A stretch of DNA of 64,000 bases from Coleophoma eucalyptorum (GCA_026120035.1 JALRME010000019.1:1-64000); one strand, 5' to 3'. Counted from the stretch's first letter, positions 1 through 11,497 are shown. Numbers and translations: made by a program. The notes: generated by a model from the letters alone, not told the origin.

Positions 1-99
1 CAAATATATGTATATGTAGGGGTATTGTGATATACCCTTACATATCTACCGTATGACAATGTTGTGATCACGTGTAGGTGATATAACGATATTCCAACA
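1..99 (+). mobile_element. 3' end of a degenerate LTR (Ty1/copia-like, solo or truncated)
   Basis: The end of this segment (ACGTGTAGGTGATATAACG then ATTCCAACA) matches the 3' end of the complete solo LTR at 51590-51906 (ACGTGTAGGTGGTAGATATA then TTTCAACA), in the same order and at the same distance from the terminal CAACA. The 5' half lies outside the window, so length and target duplication cannot be checked. Similarity is seen by eye; family assignment to copia rests only on the TGTTG...CAACA type ends. Confidence 0.6.
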
Positions 100-1104
100 T
101 TATTTGATATTAAACAAAATTGTATTTTATAAAAGTATAACTGAGGATATATTGTCCAAGATATATTGTCTAAAATTGGATTACACCGATATAGAAGTAA
201 TGAAGCTTAAATGGAGTTTTGTAAAAGATTTCATCTGGAAGTCTATCAAATCCGCAAACTCCTCATGCTCTATTTGTAGCTGCAAGACCTCATGAATCTC
301 TTCGAGTTGAACGAAAATTCTATCGGCAATTTTTTGTTTTGGAGATATGCGGGAATGCTTAAATCCGTAAGCCAAGGCAATAATCTACCGCGTACTTGGT
401 AAATATTCAGCCGTATCTTTTCACGAAGTAGCTGGTAACCTTTGTGCCTAGGTCTATAAGTCTCAGTTCGATCATGACAGTGCACCACCAGCAGAGCCTC
501 CTATTCTCAGACCTTCCAAGAGGCTCTCTTTTGCCCTTTTTAGAGATTCCACGACTGAAGGCTACTCCACCTGGGGCAACCAACTACTCACTGCAACACA
601 AATCGACTACGAATCACTCAAATATTGGAAGATCCAAGAGGACGGCTTGGTTTCCATCTAACAAGCTGGTGTTATTGTTTCGTCAAAACCATCACTAAAG
701 TCTCTACTACAGAGATTAAGTCTACACCTCTCCAAAAACAAAACCATAGCTATCAATTATAGAAAAGGATATACATTTGTGCGCCATTAATACTTGACTC
801 CGATACTTATTCGACATGACAAACTAGAAGCAATTATCGGATCTACTAATACTCTAAGTACCACGTATCTCTTTCTTTTAGGCAATGTCAAACAGGAAAG
901 CAGTGAAATGAATCTACTGTGTCTCAGATGCGGATTAATTCTTCGGAAAATTATAAGTAATGAGGAATCTATAATGGTCAAGGCTGGGGGCCTTCTCTTC
1001 GCTCCGTCTTTAGCTCTTCTCTTCTGTCTTTTTCATTCTTTTCGTTATTGGATGACTCTGCTGTCATTCAGAACATGTTGTTTCTTAGCTTTTCTGTAGC
1101 TATA
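100..1104. other. AT-rich stretch without a supported gene
   Basis: Short open frames exist on both strands (longest about 100 codons at 794-1099), but none has a recognisable domain, a convincing start context or spliceable continuation. The stretch follows an LTR end and may be decayed element sequence. I see no RNA gene. Confidence 0.5.
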
Positions 1105-1968
1105 TCAAACTTCAGATGTGTATAATTGTGCAGCATTAATCTCTCTCTGCTTCTTCAGGTGCTCAAAAACACTCATCGTGATGATCGCGCTCGGGATACT
1201 GCGCATCAAGGTTGGAAGAAACCCAGCATAGAATCCTCTTGGCCCACTTTCCCTCATTATATTTATGACCACCTGTCTCAGTCCTTTCTGATCCGAACTT
1301 CTTAAACATACCGCCGCGCCCAGACCAGTAACAGCACCACTCGTTGCGACCTGATACCTCGTCTTCACAAGCTCCAAAGGATGAATGAACGCCGCCGAGC
1401 ACATCGCTGCAATGCCAGACCCGCACGCAATTTGGGCCTGCAAGCTTTTCTCCGACATATTTCGTCTAATACTCCCGTACGTGCTCCACCAGAGAATATT
1501 GTACGGAATATAACTCGCAATCCCCATCACATACCCACGGTAGAATCCCTTCAGACCTTCTTTCCTAATGATCTCCCTAAGCTGGTATAGAAGTTGACTT
1601 TCTTGACCAGAGCGTGAAATCTGTAGCCGAGCTTTCAATACTTCCATGGGCGTGAAGAGCACGCTCCCGGCAAGCTCAGCCAGAACACCTGACGTGGCAT
1701 CGTTGAGCGCGCTATCACCAAGGTGTGGAAGAAGGGCGATCTGGGCAGCCTCACGTGTTGTCAGATATAGCGCAGTAGCAGGTGTGACGGTGAGGATTGT
1801 GACGCCGATGCCGCGATAATAAGCTTTGAGTGGGATGGAGAGTAGGGGACGTCGCGTTGAGGTTTGATATTGGACAGCTATTGTATCCAGAGGGTAGCAG
1901 GTGATCTTTGAGATGATAGTCCCAGCAGCGCTTGCACCGATGTTTGTGAAAAGGCCTGTGGCATCCAT
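1105..1968 (-). CDS. Mitochondrial carrier family (SLC25) protein
   Basis: Single-exon gene of 287 residues, the usual length of the family. Three tandem carrier repeats are visible, each opening with the P-x-[DE]-x-x-[KR] signature: YPLDTIAVQ near residue 25, TPMEVLKAR near 107 and HPLELVKTR in the third repeat. In the first repeat the final basic residue of the signature is Ala, so one of the three matrix-gate salt bridges is weakened. Glycine-rich YRG/FYRGY/FYAGF motifs close the repeats. Such proteins are inner-membrane exchangers; substrate is not readable from sequence, but the general pattern is nearest to the S-adenosylmethionine/iron carrier branch. ATG at 1968 is the only sensible start. 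A CACGTG box lies about 60 bp upstream. Confidence 0.9.
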   Translation of the reverse strand: MDATGLFTNIGASAAGTIISKITCYPLDTIAVQYQTSTRRPLLSIPLKAYYRGIGVTILTVTPATALYLTTREAAQIALLPHLGDSALNDATSGVLAELAGSVLFTPMEVLKARLQISRSGQESQLLYQLREIIRKEGLKGFYRGYVMGIASYIPYNILWWSTYGSIRRNMSEKSLQAQIACGSGIAAMCSAAFIHPLELVKTRYQVATSGAVTGLGAAVCLRSSDQKGLRQVVINIMRESGPRGFYAGFLPTLMRSIPSAIITMSVFEHLKKQREINAAQLYTSEV

Positions 1969-2027
1969 TCCTAGAGAAGGGTAGAGGAGATGAAAGCTTT
2001 CGCCAATTTTTATTTTCGCCGATCAGT

Positions 2028-2033
2028 CACGTG
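2028..2033. promoter_or_regulatory. CACGTG box upstream of the carrier gene
   Basis: Palindromic CACGTG 60 bp upstream of the carrier ATG, in the context GTCACGTGAT. CACGTGA is the core bound by Cbf1/bHLH-type factors in ascomycetes. The position fits a promoter element, but the hexamer recurs in many places in this window (for example 12541, 40661, 51881), so the functional claim is inference. Confidence 0.4.
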
Positions 2034-2039
2034 ATAGAC

Positions 2040-2829
2040 CGTGGCCGTGATTGCAAATGGGCTTTCTATTAAGTCTAGTCATGTTCACAATATTTTTATA
2101 AATAGACCGTGAAAGGTATTTTTAATAATACTGCTAATAGTTAAAGGTTCAATGTTTTAGAAGTATACTTAAGTTAAAGTTTAAGCATTTGATAGTAAAC
2201 TACCAGTGGTTGCTTAAAAATTAAATATGGTGCTAGATTAAAGTTGCTACTGTGGGTCTCTCAGACCATAATACCTTGATACAGATAAGGTACGCTAGTG
2301 TATACCAGCAACATAGTATACTCTAGGCCTCACGATGTCATCACCTGCGGGCCTTGTTTGCGCCTTAGGGACCAGGATGCAAAAGGAAACTGTATCAGGC
2401 ATTGACGGGAAGTTAACATCGCTAACAGAAAATACAGATTACAAAGGCGCTAGATTTTACAGCGATCTACATCTTATCTTTCTCCTCTGCATACAAATAG
2501 TAATTCTACTCTCTAGCAAGACGTTGGCCACTTTATCTACCTTATCAGTTCAGGGAATACTTGACGCCAAGAAGGACTCCGGGTATGTTAGCAGATATGG
2601 CTTGACTATCCATGGCTGCGGTGCATAACACTCCTATCACGAGGCACCCCGGATTGGCCAAGCCCCTGCATTATATCATAAAGAACTACTACTAGATTAA
2701 AATACACAAAATGATCGCCTAACTCCCATGAACTATTCCATCTGTAAGAGATAAAATCTTCCTGATAACTATACTATGGATCTCTTCAGCCACAACCAAT
2801 TACCAAACAGCCATAGAGACACATATCAA
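2040..2829. other. AT-rich stretch without a supported gene
   Basis: An open frame at 2335-2628 (97 codons) has no recognisable motif and lies directly upstream of a decayed retroelement, so it is more likely part of that relic than a gene. Nothing else is readable. Confidence 0.45.
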
Positions 2830-3480
2830 TCGACTTTATGGTCAAGTTACCAAAGAACATTGTAGGGTAGGATATTATTGGTTATCGTGTGCCGACTGTC
2901 AAAATGTCACCTACCTAGTCACGGAAGCTAGACTTATAGCTGAATGTACGGCCCGACTAGTCTATATGCAGATGTGGGGTCTTGATGTTGACATTAAACC
3001 TTCATTACTCTTCGATCGTGGAACTCAATAGGATATCAAATTTTAGACCCACCTCTATCACATATAGAAAATCAAGAAGCTTATATCTATCGCATACCAT
3101 TTAGGAACCGACTAAGAAATGGAAATGGCAAAAAAATAGAAGGTTACCTCAGAACTTATATAGCATACTTCTAGGATGATTGGGATGGAATGAAAATGCC
3201 TCATTGAAGCAGCGGCTGCTATAAATGGCCATCCGTCTAAAGCCATTAAGATCAGTCTATTCTTTTCTACCAATGCATTTTAGCCTATATACCCTTTTTA
3301 CCTCCTATTTCTTGAAGTATGGCTACAGACAAGTACTTGTCAACGTCAAGAACGAGCCAGAGCTGAAAAGTGCGCTCAGGCCACATGTGAAAGAGCGCAA
3401 TTTCGTAAGAAACGGATCAGTCTCGCACAATCGACAACTAAGGCCACTAAAATCTCTATATTCGTAATTCTAAGTACCTT
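2830..3480 (+). mobile_element. Decayed Ty3/gypsy-type integrase fragment
   Basis: One forward frame reads as the integrase core of a gypsy-type retrotransposon interrupted by stops. Near 2880-3060 comes a T-E-A-R...T-A-R-L-V stretch followed by FDRGTQ, then a stop, then D-I-K-F, a TAG where Trp is expected, and THL; this matches the family pattern SDRGTQFxxxFWxxL. Further on (about 3115-3185) GNGKKIEGYLRTYIAYF, a stop and DDWD match the E-x-YLR-x-Y-x-x-x-QDDW block, and near 3300-3330 SYFLKYGY matches the SPFxxxYGY block. Several stops and at least one frame change show it is dead. The Trp codon read as TAG is what a TpG to TpA change would give. No LTRs were identified next to it. Confidence 0.6.
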
Positions 3481-4397
3481 ATAGTCGGTAATTAATCAAA
3501 AAATTGTTGCATCATTAACAATATTAATTAAAGGGATTGAGTTTTAAACTATCAGAGAGGTCTTATATGCTTCTAATGTCATACAGCAAATAGATAAGAA
3601 CCTGATAATGAACTTATGATGCCTAGCGGTATATGAAGTTCTTCCTTAACGCCCTTAATTTACTAATGCTTGGGTGGCCTCTTAGCTTTAGCCTGGTTGC
3701 GTCTTACGGCTCGGCATCATTAGTTTCTGCAACCTTAACTTAGTCAACGAAGAATCTGGAGCTACAAAGAAGGTTTGCGGCTTTACCCTTGCTTATCATA
3801 TACGTCAACGGCCTAGTTTATATGCTAATCTCAAATATATCGTCATTATAGAACCAGAAGTGATTGAAATATAGGGTCCCAAAAGACTTTATATACAACA
3901 GGTCCATTAGTATAACAATATTCATAATAGTTCTCATATTGGTCACATAATATATAAATCCAGGTATTGCCTTAGACCCTTTAGTTATATATTTGACTAA
4001 ATGTAGTAGTGGATTGCTTAAGTATCTTTAGCTCTCCCTAAGATATGCAAGATGAAATATAGACTTTAACACGATACTAATCGCGATATCTGTTTTCAGA
4101 ATTAGTTTCATACCTGATAACCGTTTTCAGCTAACGCTAATAGTCGAGAATATCAATGCATTCTTCAAGACGTAAAATCATCAACATCACCAACTTCGCT
4201 ACATACTATAAGCTATTTTCTTCTTCTTTCTCTATGACCACACAGCCCACGCTCTACGGCTCGTAGTACAGACTTTGACTGCTAGGAGAAAATTTTGATA
4301 TTAAAGATGATTTGACGCATTCAGTACTGATAAGGTACGTAAGAACATCTCCAAATCAGCTTGCTGGCTCCAAAACACTCATCTCATAATTAGTAAA
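3481..4397. other. AT-rich intergenic stretch
   Basis: Very AT-rich, stop-dense in all frames, no recognisable coding or RNA feature. The last 100-200 bp are presumably the promoter of the hydrolase gene that begins at 4398. Confidence 0.5.
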
Positions 4398-5792
4398 ATG
4401 GAGTTTTGGACCGACGACGACCGCTTACTTCCTAGAACAACCATCGAAGAAGTTTCTGGTGGCGATGAACAAAAGCCGAGGCTTTATCGTCGCACACGAA
4501 TGAGCAAGAGGCCCTCATACGACGCGAAAGGAAAGCAAGATGCACGGAAAAGTCCTAATACCACCAGCCATCCTTCTCATAGCGTATCGCAGTTCGACCC
4601 AACAATCTCTATATCTAATGCGACAAGTCGGGGTACATTTGCAAACACCTCTAAAGAGCATTTTAATGTCCTAAATCAAGAATACCAGGGCCCAGATGTA
4701 TTATCATATCAAATACCAATATATGCAGAACCAACAATTCCGTTACCGGCGCTACCACAAAATACACATAGGAGACAACTAGCTACAGAATTCAAAATAC
4801 AATCGAATTCGAAGCATATTTTTGAATCGCAGGAATTAGCTCACCAGCTTGTTGAATCCTCAAACTCTGAACACCCTTCTACGGGTTTGGAGGGTACCTA
4901 CAATGATACAAGAAGCAAGACCTCACGGCCAAAGCCTACTATAGTTCTTGTACCAGCTTCATTTTGTGGAAAGTCAATGTATGAAAATCTTGTGTCGAAG
5001 CTTGAGTCTTATGACTATGAAGTATTCTGCGTCTCGTTGGATACCACTATAAATCAGAGCATATTAAAGGAGTTGCGTCCGCCAGCAGCGACAATGGAGG
5101 ATGATGCTTCAAGTATTAGTCGAATGCTCGCAATGTTAGCTGATGAAGGAAAGGATATTTTTCTAGTTGGTCATTGTTATGGTACAATCCCCATGACAGA
5201 AAGTTGTCGAGATATGACAAAGTTCGGGAGAATAATGCAAGGCAAAACAGGAGGTGTTGTTGGCCTACTCTACATCTCGGGACTGATTCCTAAGATTGGG
5301 CAATCAATGATGTCTATGTTAACTAAGATTACAAAGTCCGAAGTTCCAATAAACAACCTGTCTAGAGAAGTAAGTATTATATTTATTCCCCAGAGATAAA
5401 TTCCAATTTTTAATGAAAGGTGGTGCTTACCAGTCGCGCAGGGTAGTTATTTCAGACTGGATCCCGAGATTAGTGCACCATTACTCTACAACGATCTTGC
5501 CTTGGCAGATGCTGTCGAAATGGTTACGAAAATGGGCCTTCAATCACTTCATTGCTTTGGACAAGAAACCACCTCTGAGCCCTGGAGGTCTCTTCCCACG
5601 GGTTATGTGTATTTGAATCAAGACAAGGCCTATCCACTAGAGGTTCAGCACTCAATCGTGGAAGAAATTGAACGCGAGGCAGGAAAGAGTATACAGGTGT
5701 ATGAATGCGATAGTGGTCATTACCCGAATATCACAGATGTTGAAGCACTTGCAAACATTACCAGAAGAGCTGCAGAGCAGCATTGTAATTAA
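4398..5792 (+). CDS. Alpha/beta-hydrolase with Cys nucleophile and long disordered N-terminus
   Basis: Two exons, 4398-5369 and 5442-5792, joined by a 72 bp phase-0 intron (GTAAGT...GCGCAG); product 440 residues. Residues 1 to about 175 are polar and low complexity. The hydrolase fold follows: strand IVLVPASFCG (the usual HGAW position), then the nucleophile elbow LVGHCYG with Cys260 where this AB-hydrolase group has Ser, an acid candidate in YLNQDKAYP and the catalytic His in SGHYPNI near the C-terminus. Cys at the elbow is known in dienelactone hydrolases, so activity is possible, but it could also be an inactivated Ser enzyme. The same reading frame continues on both sides of the intron, so splicing is well supported. 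Substrate unknown. Convergent with the DUF1907 gene. Confidence 0.82.
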
Positions 5793-5848
5793 TATGGCAG
5801 GCATTTATGTATAATAGTACTTGTCGGATTGCAATGACATGTACGTAG

Positions 5849-5910
5849 CACGTGACCTAATCACGTGGCCGTATTCGTTGATGGGATAAACCCCATTTAC
5901 CATACACGTG
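5849..5910. promoter_or_regulatory. Cluster of three CACGTG boxes
   Basis: CACGTG occurs at 5849-5854, 5862-5867 and 5905-5910, three palindromic bHLH/Cbf1-type cores in 62 bp. The cluster lies between two convergent 3' ends, not in an obvious promoter, so its role is unclear. Confidence 0.4.
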
Positions 5911-6407
5911 GATAGAGAGAATCAACAACCACCTAAAAATCACTGCATACCCTGTAATTGAAGCCTATGACGCTATTACGAGGTTTGCACGTTGTAAACG
6001 CATACCAACAGTACTGAAGCATGAGAGTAATAGGACATAGGCTTGACTGGAGGGTGGAACCTGGTACCTGTAACTTGTATAAGCTAGATAATTAGTCATA
6101 GATATTGCCATAAGCAGTTGAGCTTGATATATAAATTTGAGGAATAGTGAACCTACTAATCAGCTATCTTTTTCTGCACCTTCTTTAGAGTCTCTGCTAT
6201 ATATCTCAATGTTCTCAGTATGTACGGAGAAGGAAATTAAAAAGGAGCGACAATCGTCAAGACGATATTATAAAACTAACGGAAAGACTACTTATAGTAT
6301 ACGGACTTATCAAGAGCTTACAGATGAATCCAGTTTACTAGATCCCAAGTATTTTTAATTGGTTTTTATACGTGAACCCGCTTTTCCAAAAAAAAAAAAC
6401 ACCTCCA
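5911..6407. other. Intergenic region between convergent genes
   Basis: No gene seen. A run of about 10 A residues near 6390-6400 lies just downstream of the DUF1907 gene stop. Forward frames in 6359-6660 are antisense to that gene and are shadows. Confidence 0.55.
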
Positions 6408-7331
6408 TCATACTTTTGGTGGGTCAATTCTATAAAGGAGCTTCGCCGTATTCAAATAAGCCTCATATTCAACTTCATCTGGTGTTGTATCATAATGATA
6501 ATGGCCACCTTGTCCATGATCCGAAAAACAGTGTGTGTGCTCCATGCGGAGGTCAAGGCCTGGATCGTACGAATGGAAGACTGTTAGACATACTAAGGGG
6601 GCTTCCATCTCGAAAAAGCGTAGCCATTCGGAGGCTTGATTCATCTCCAAGGGAGGAGCGCTGAAATCCGGCATGACATGCAAAGACGCCCTACCTCGTT
6701 TTATGACAAAGGCCCCACCCATGCTGACCGGAAGTTCGCCATACGTCTCCTTAAGTGCCTCTTGAATGGAAGCCAGAAAGTTCTGCTTCCCAGTCCGTTC
6801 TTTAGCCACGATCTTTAACACGTGACCGGCCTTTCCATCACTGCCAAATAGATTTGCCATCAATGCACAATCTTGACAGTTGGATGGAATCTTTCCGCAG
6901 TTGTAATTGCCACTGTCATCTATCTTAGCGACATGGGTTAGATTGACCACCTTGCCCCCCTTCTCGATCTTTAAGTTGGGCATGAGTTCGCAATTGACTC
7001 CCACGACATGAAATGGGCCGGCGCTAGCACCGAGGACAAATCCTTCCCCGCCCATATCCATCAGCTCCATTAAGTTTGGGAGGGAATACTTTCGATCGAA
7101 TTTAGGTGTGGGATGGAGGTTGGGAACACCACCGATGTCCGCAATGCGTTCGTTGCCTGATATTCCTTCAGATGCAAGTCCGAAAGGTGGCTGTTGGAGA
7201 TCTGGGCACATAATGACTTCTGCGGTTGCATCTTTGAAGTTTTTCTTTAGTCCATTGCCAATGACGGTCGCTAGTTCTTCCAGGTTTGGAGGCTGGAGAG
7301 CAAACTTCTCGACGGGCCATGGAGGAGGCAT
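6408..7331 (-). CDS. C11orf54/PTD012-like ester hydrolase (DUF1907)
   Basis: Single-exon protein of 307 residues with ATG at 7331; the family member in human is about 315 residues. The DUF1907 domain spans nearly the whole chain. Near the C-terminus the cluster MEHTHCFSDHGQGGHYHYD gives His265, His267 and His277/279, matching the three-His zinc site of the human protein. Other hallmark segments are NGLKKNF, LASEGISGN, GGVPNLHP, VLGASAGPFHVVG and the Cys-rich NCQDCALMANLF. The human enzyme hydrolyses p-nitrophenyl acetate in vitro; physiological substrate is not settled. The frame extends upstream only through non-ATG codons. All metal ligands are present, so it is probably active. Confidence 0.92.
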   Translation of the reverse strand: MPPPWPVEKFALQPPNLEELATVIGNGLKKNFKDATAEVIMCPDLQQPPFGLASEGISGNERIADIGGVPNLHPTPKFDRKYSLPNLMELMDMGGEGFVLGASAGPFHVVGVNCELMPNLKIEKGGKVVNLTHVAKIDDSGNYNCGKIPSNCQDCALMANLFGSDGKAGHVLKIVAKERTGKQNFLASIQEALKETYGELPVSMGGAFVIKRGRASLHVMPDFSAPPLEMNQASEWLRFFEMEAPLVCLTVFHSYDPGLDLRMEHTHCFSDHGQGGHYHYDTTPDEVEYEAYLNTAKLLYRIDPPKV

Positions 7332-8707
7332 TGTATTGACTGGATGCAAATATTTGTAGTGGATCCGTTAGCCTAGGAATAGTACTATTACTGCTTGAGA
7401 AGTTGATTATGGATCCAGATCACTCTTGTAATATCGTCAAAGGGCTTGGGCTGTGAGGTGCAACGAGGAAAGGGACATAATCTAATTAGAGCACACAAAG
7501 CGGGGATAACTCGCTTGTACGACTTTCAGTTGGACAAGTTACCAGGGCCAGGGGCGGATACGGCAAATTGCGTGGTTGGACTTACCGTAATTACTGGAAA
7601 TGCCTTAAACGCTAAATGGTACCTTAGATATTATATACAATGAAATGGCATCCTCGATATATACTTCAGCCTGTTCTAGCACTCCTCTAAGGCAAACTTG
7701 TGATAATCTCCTCCGAGGCTGTTACACACTCGAAAATTAATTCGTCGGCATTGCAGTTTCGCCGGACGCGTATTTGCCGAGCAGAAGTGCATTTGCACGT
7801 GATCGTAATAGTCCATGGTCTGAATTAGACGAAAAGCGCTTCCTGGCATAAGAGCAAGAGGAAAAGTCTGTGCCTTGGATCTTCCCTCACTTTCTCAGGT
7901 AGGGCTTAGGCAAGTTCAGGTTCTACTGCCGAGTAAGAGACAAAATTTGGGGCCGACATAGGGGAAACAAGATCACCATAACGCGAACTTCGAGTACCCT
8001 AAGTATACCTAAAACCCCTTCAAAAAATGTAACTGGAAGAGAGACGGATGAGAATAGAAAGGTAGATAGGTCTAGAGAAGAGACGCAGCTTGAGGTGGTT
8101 ATATTGGTAGGAAGGTGATAATAAGTTAGGGAAATATAGCTTTATCAAAATCATATATAATGTGTTCTTTCCTAACCTCCCAGCTTTCCAATGGAGTGGA
8201 AAGCCTCCCTAGGTGAAATAAGCGGAATGTAAACATATGTGCCAATTTACGCTTGCGCAACCTGCCGACAAAGTTCAGGCGGTATATATATAGAGGTTTA
8301 TTGAGGCTACTATCTTTTGAACGAAATGAATCTATATCTATATATGTCCCTTTACAACCAGAAACTGGACCACTGTCTCACCACCCCCTAAGAGGATGAC
8401 TACGGTATCGTGAGCGGCCTTGAAATAAATGATATTAGGTGAATTTACCCGGAAGTACGAGTAAAATTGTTTACCTGTAGAGAAACCCATTTTTCTCTAT
8501 CCATGCCTCGTATAACTGAGACCATTTCAAAACAAGCAGATGGTCGGTATCGATGCAGAGCTATGAGGTGTATCTGCAAATATGTGTAGCTCTACCGTTC
8601 CTCTCGTATTCATGATGCTTTCCAGTTAGGCGATATAAATTAGCAACAAGTACAGTTGCATCGTTGCTAGAGTACACGATGGATTTCGGCACGGCAGGAC
8701 AAACGAG
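7332..8707. other. Intergenic region, 1.4 kb
   Basis: Contains the promoter of the DUF1907 gene at its left edge. The only notable open frame (7446-7643) has no motif. Nothing else is recognisable. Confidence 0.5.
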
Positions 8708-9053
8708 CTACGTTTCAGGCTGCACTATATTGTAAATAGCCTGCTTCGCCGGTGGCTCTAGCGGTTTATTATCTGGCATAATTGTGCGACCAACGCCATT
8801 GGTAAAGATAGGTTTATGCCCAATGCCTTCAAACTCCACTTGTGGTAGTGCTACTTCGGCAGATTTCCAACATATAGGGTGTTGAGCAAGGGGTACGGTA
8901 GCGAGATGGCCACCAGAAGACAGGCCGTAGATTCTTACATTGTGTGATTGAATATTTTATGCTCAGTTCTAGTAGCTTTGACAGCCGCGATGCTATGCTG
9001 TAAAGAGCAGCTTCATTAGGATTGGCCAGCGTCATGATGGCTGATTCTAGCAT
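8708..9053 (-). pseudogene. Alpha/beta-hydrolase (esterase-like) relic
   Basis: Reading the minus strand, one frame gives an ASRLSKLLELSIKYSI helix-like segment, and the next frame continues with VRIYGLSSGGHLATVPLAQHP, which has the G-x-S-x-G-G-H nucleophile elbow of acetyl-esterase-like alpha/beta hydrolases, then runs to a stop at 8708. The two parts are in different frames with a stop between them, and no N-terminal part is found upstream, so this is a fragment. It lies just downstream of the rhamnosidase and may have belonged to the same wall-degrading cluster. Assignment rests on a single motif and its spacing. Confidence 0.4.
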
Positions 9054-9270
9054 TCAACAGATTCATAATCCAAGTTAAGAATACCTCTCCATTTTAAGCG
9101 CTGTGTTTCGCAGCTGATCACCTCGATAGTTCTAGCGTGCTGACCTTCTGAACACCATCAATAAAACGCTCATCTCATTGGTAGGAAAATGCCGTTTGGA
9201 ATCAGATATATCCTACAACTTGATATTAAGACTGTTGAGGTAGGGAAATCATGTATTGGCTAGGGCTTAT

Positions 9271-11497
9271 CTAGCATGTAAGAGTAACTGCATACTCTCC
9301 ACCGCTTACATTGGTAAACTTAATCACCGACTTCCCGGATAAAGACTGACTATGACTTCCTCCTGAGTTGCCTATAGGGGCAAGCTCTGCTGACATAGTG
9401 CTCGAACAAGCACTCAAACTTGCCAATACAACGCTGCCGACAGTACCTACTGGGGCGCTGATATTGTAATTGTACTTACCTTTCGATCCATTAAATGCGA
9501 CGGTGAAATTTCCAAGGGGAGTGGTGATCCCGCCACTGATCGTAGACAGTGTATCCGTAGCTGGGGCAAATTGCCATTGCGCTCCTCCTGGCCTTAGGAG
9601 CCGAATTCCTGCTACATAGTTTGTGAGCAAGCTTGTTGGTCCTGAGGACCAGGCATGCGCTGTACTCTAATTAGATCAGAAACCACCGAAATTTTGGACG
9701 AGGCTCACCATAACTAACACGCTCAGCTGTTGGATAGGCGGGATATGTCAAAGTACCGTCCGTACTGTAGCCTTCAATGAATGTGCTGTGATCTATTAGC
9801 CATGACCGTGGCCAAGTGATGAAGAGTATACCTATTGGTCATGCGTGGATCGTCCAGCATGAAGTCAGTATACATGAACCTAATGAGATTCAAGCTTGCC
9901 GTGATGTTCCCAGCAATTGCATGGGCTTGAAGTTCAAAACTAGAGATGAACGGTGAAATGGTACCGGGGGCTTCGGGTGCTGGCGCTCCATATGGACCCC
10001 AGCGAGCAATAAGATTCTGGGATACTAGAGCAAGACGGCCCTCATAGTCTGCAACGCCAGAAAGAATGGCCTGAACATTTCCATCCTGGGGATTCAATGA
10101 AGTTGTTGTATTATCATTGTACATATTAGTTTCAAAATTCCACAGATAGGAATTTACAGCTGTCTTAAGTTTGGAAGCAACATTCGTCCATTTTGAACTC
10201 ATCGAGGAGTCACTAGCCCACTCTGCCAGCTCAAGCATCTGCGAAATTGTACGATACAAGATGCAATTAGCCTATCCATGTTTAGTCAAGTCAGCGTCGG
10301 CAAATTATCATCACCTACCTCAATATTGTAACCACCCATTCCTTGGCGCAACCAGTCCCCTTTGCCATCGTAAACATTGACTAAACCATTGCTTTTATCA
10401 ACCAATGTAATGGCAAAATCTAGAGCAAGCTTCATGCTTGGCCAATGCTCGTAGAACCACTGGTCATTGCCACTATATAAGTAGTAATAGTATGAGGAAG
10501 CCAATGTGTGGCAATGGTATGTAAATGAGAAATTACTTCCAGGTGAGGGAGGTCCTCCAAACCATGGGGTACCAGAATATGGCAATTGTCCCGATGCATT
10601 CTGAAAGGCATAGAGTGAGTTGAGGCCGTTAAAAACACTTGTCAGATCGCCTGCAGAGACAGCCAGAGTCGGAACTTGGAAGGCCCAATTAGAATAGCCT
10701 CTTCTTTTAAGTACAGGAAAGGATTACCTACTGCTGATTACAGAGTCTCCAGGCCATACTATCCGATCTCTTAACGCGCCGTCAACGAGCGCACTCGTGC
10801 CGTTCGTGATAGTATAGTTAAAATACCACGGAACCACAGGGGCTAGGTCAAAAACACTCTCTAATGCATTCCCGCGATCACTATGGATGACGCACAGTTG
10901 AGCAGTATAAGCTCCGGCATACCAAGCACGGTTGAGCTTGTTATCGGTCGAGATGAAGTGGCCTGAATATTGCCCAAGAGAATTATCTGGGACATCTGGA
11001 TAAGCTGTGAAGTTGATACTAACAGAAGATATTTCTACAGGACCGATCCCGTTGGTGAAAATGGACATGTAGCGGAAGGCACCACGGTCATGTTTGGCAT
11101 CTAGCGTGTGGTTACCCACACCCGTAAAGTACAACGGTTCGTCTGGGCTATAGAGTGCTGTTGTGTCTGAAGATTGAACCGAGATGAACTGCGAGCTCTG
11201 TGTAAAGGTCACACCGACAGACTCATTTAACTGAATTGAGGTAATGCCGATTGAGAGAATACCTGCGACAGTCTTGGTAAAGTCAAAAGTGATTGATGCG
11301 GTGCCAACCAATCTGGCAAAGCCAACAGTAGACCCCTCCAACAACGACTGGGCGTTAAGAACATTTCCACTTTTGTTGTAAAGTCTCGGTGGAATGATCA
11401 TTCGCGAGGGGGGTGCCAGGATATATTCGTTGGATGGCCGAAGAGCAGCTGCCTCGAAAGTTGCAAGAGCAACGAACAAGATTTGTCGAAAGAACAT
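9271..11497 (-). CDS. Secreted GH78 alpha-L-rhamnosidase
   Basis: Five exons on the minus strand: 11497-10732, 10674-10319, 10271-9832, 9785-9709, 9659-9271; introns 57, 47, 46 and 49 bp; product 675 residues. Residues 1-19 (MFFRQILFVALATFEAAA) form a signal peptide. An N-terminal beta-sandwich leads to the (alpha/alpha)6 barrel, with the GH78 hallmark LRDRIVWPGD at about residue 242-251; the following exon continues ISIPTLAVSAGDL, as expected for the family. Later blocks are NIEANCILYRT, WGPYGAPAPEAPGTISPF, DPRMTNSTFIEGYSTDG and HAWSSGPTSLLTNYVAGI. The C-terminal beta-domain ends at 9271. Enzymes of this family remove terminal rhamnose from rhamnogalacturonan and plant glycosides. Exon phases close exactly, so it looks functional. 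Expected to act with the pectate lyase at 16-17 kb. Confidence 0.93.
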
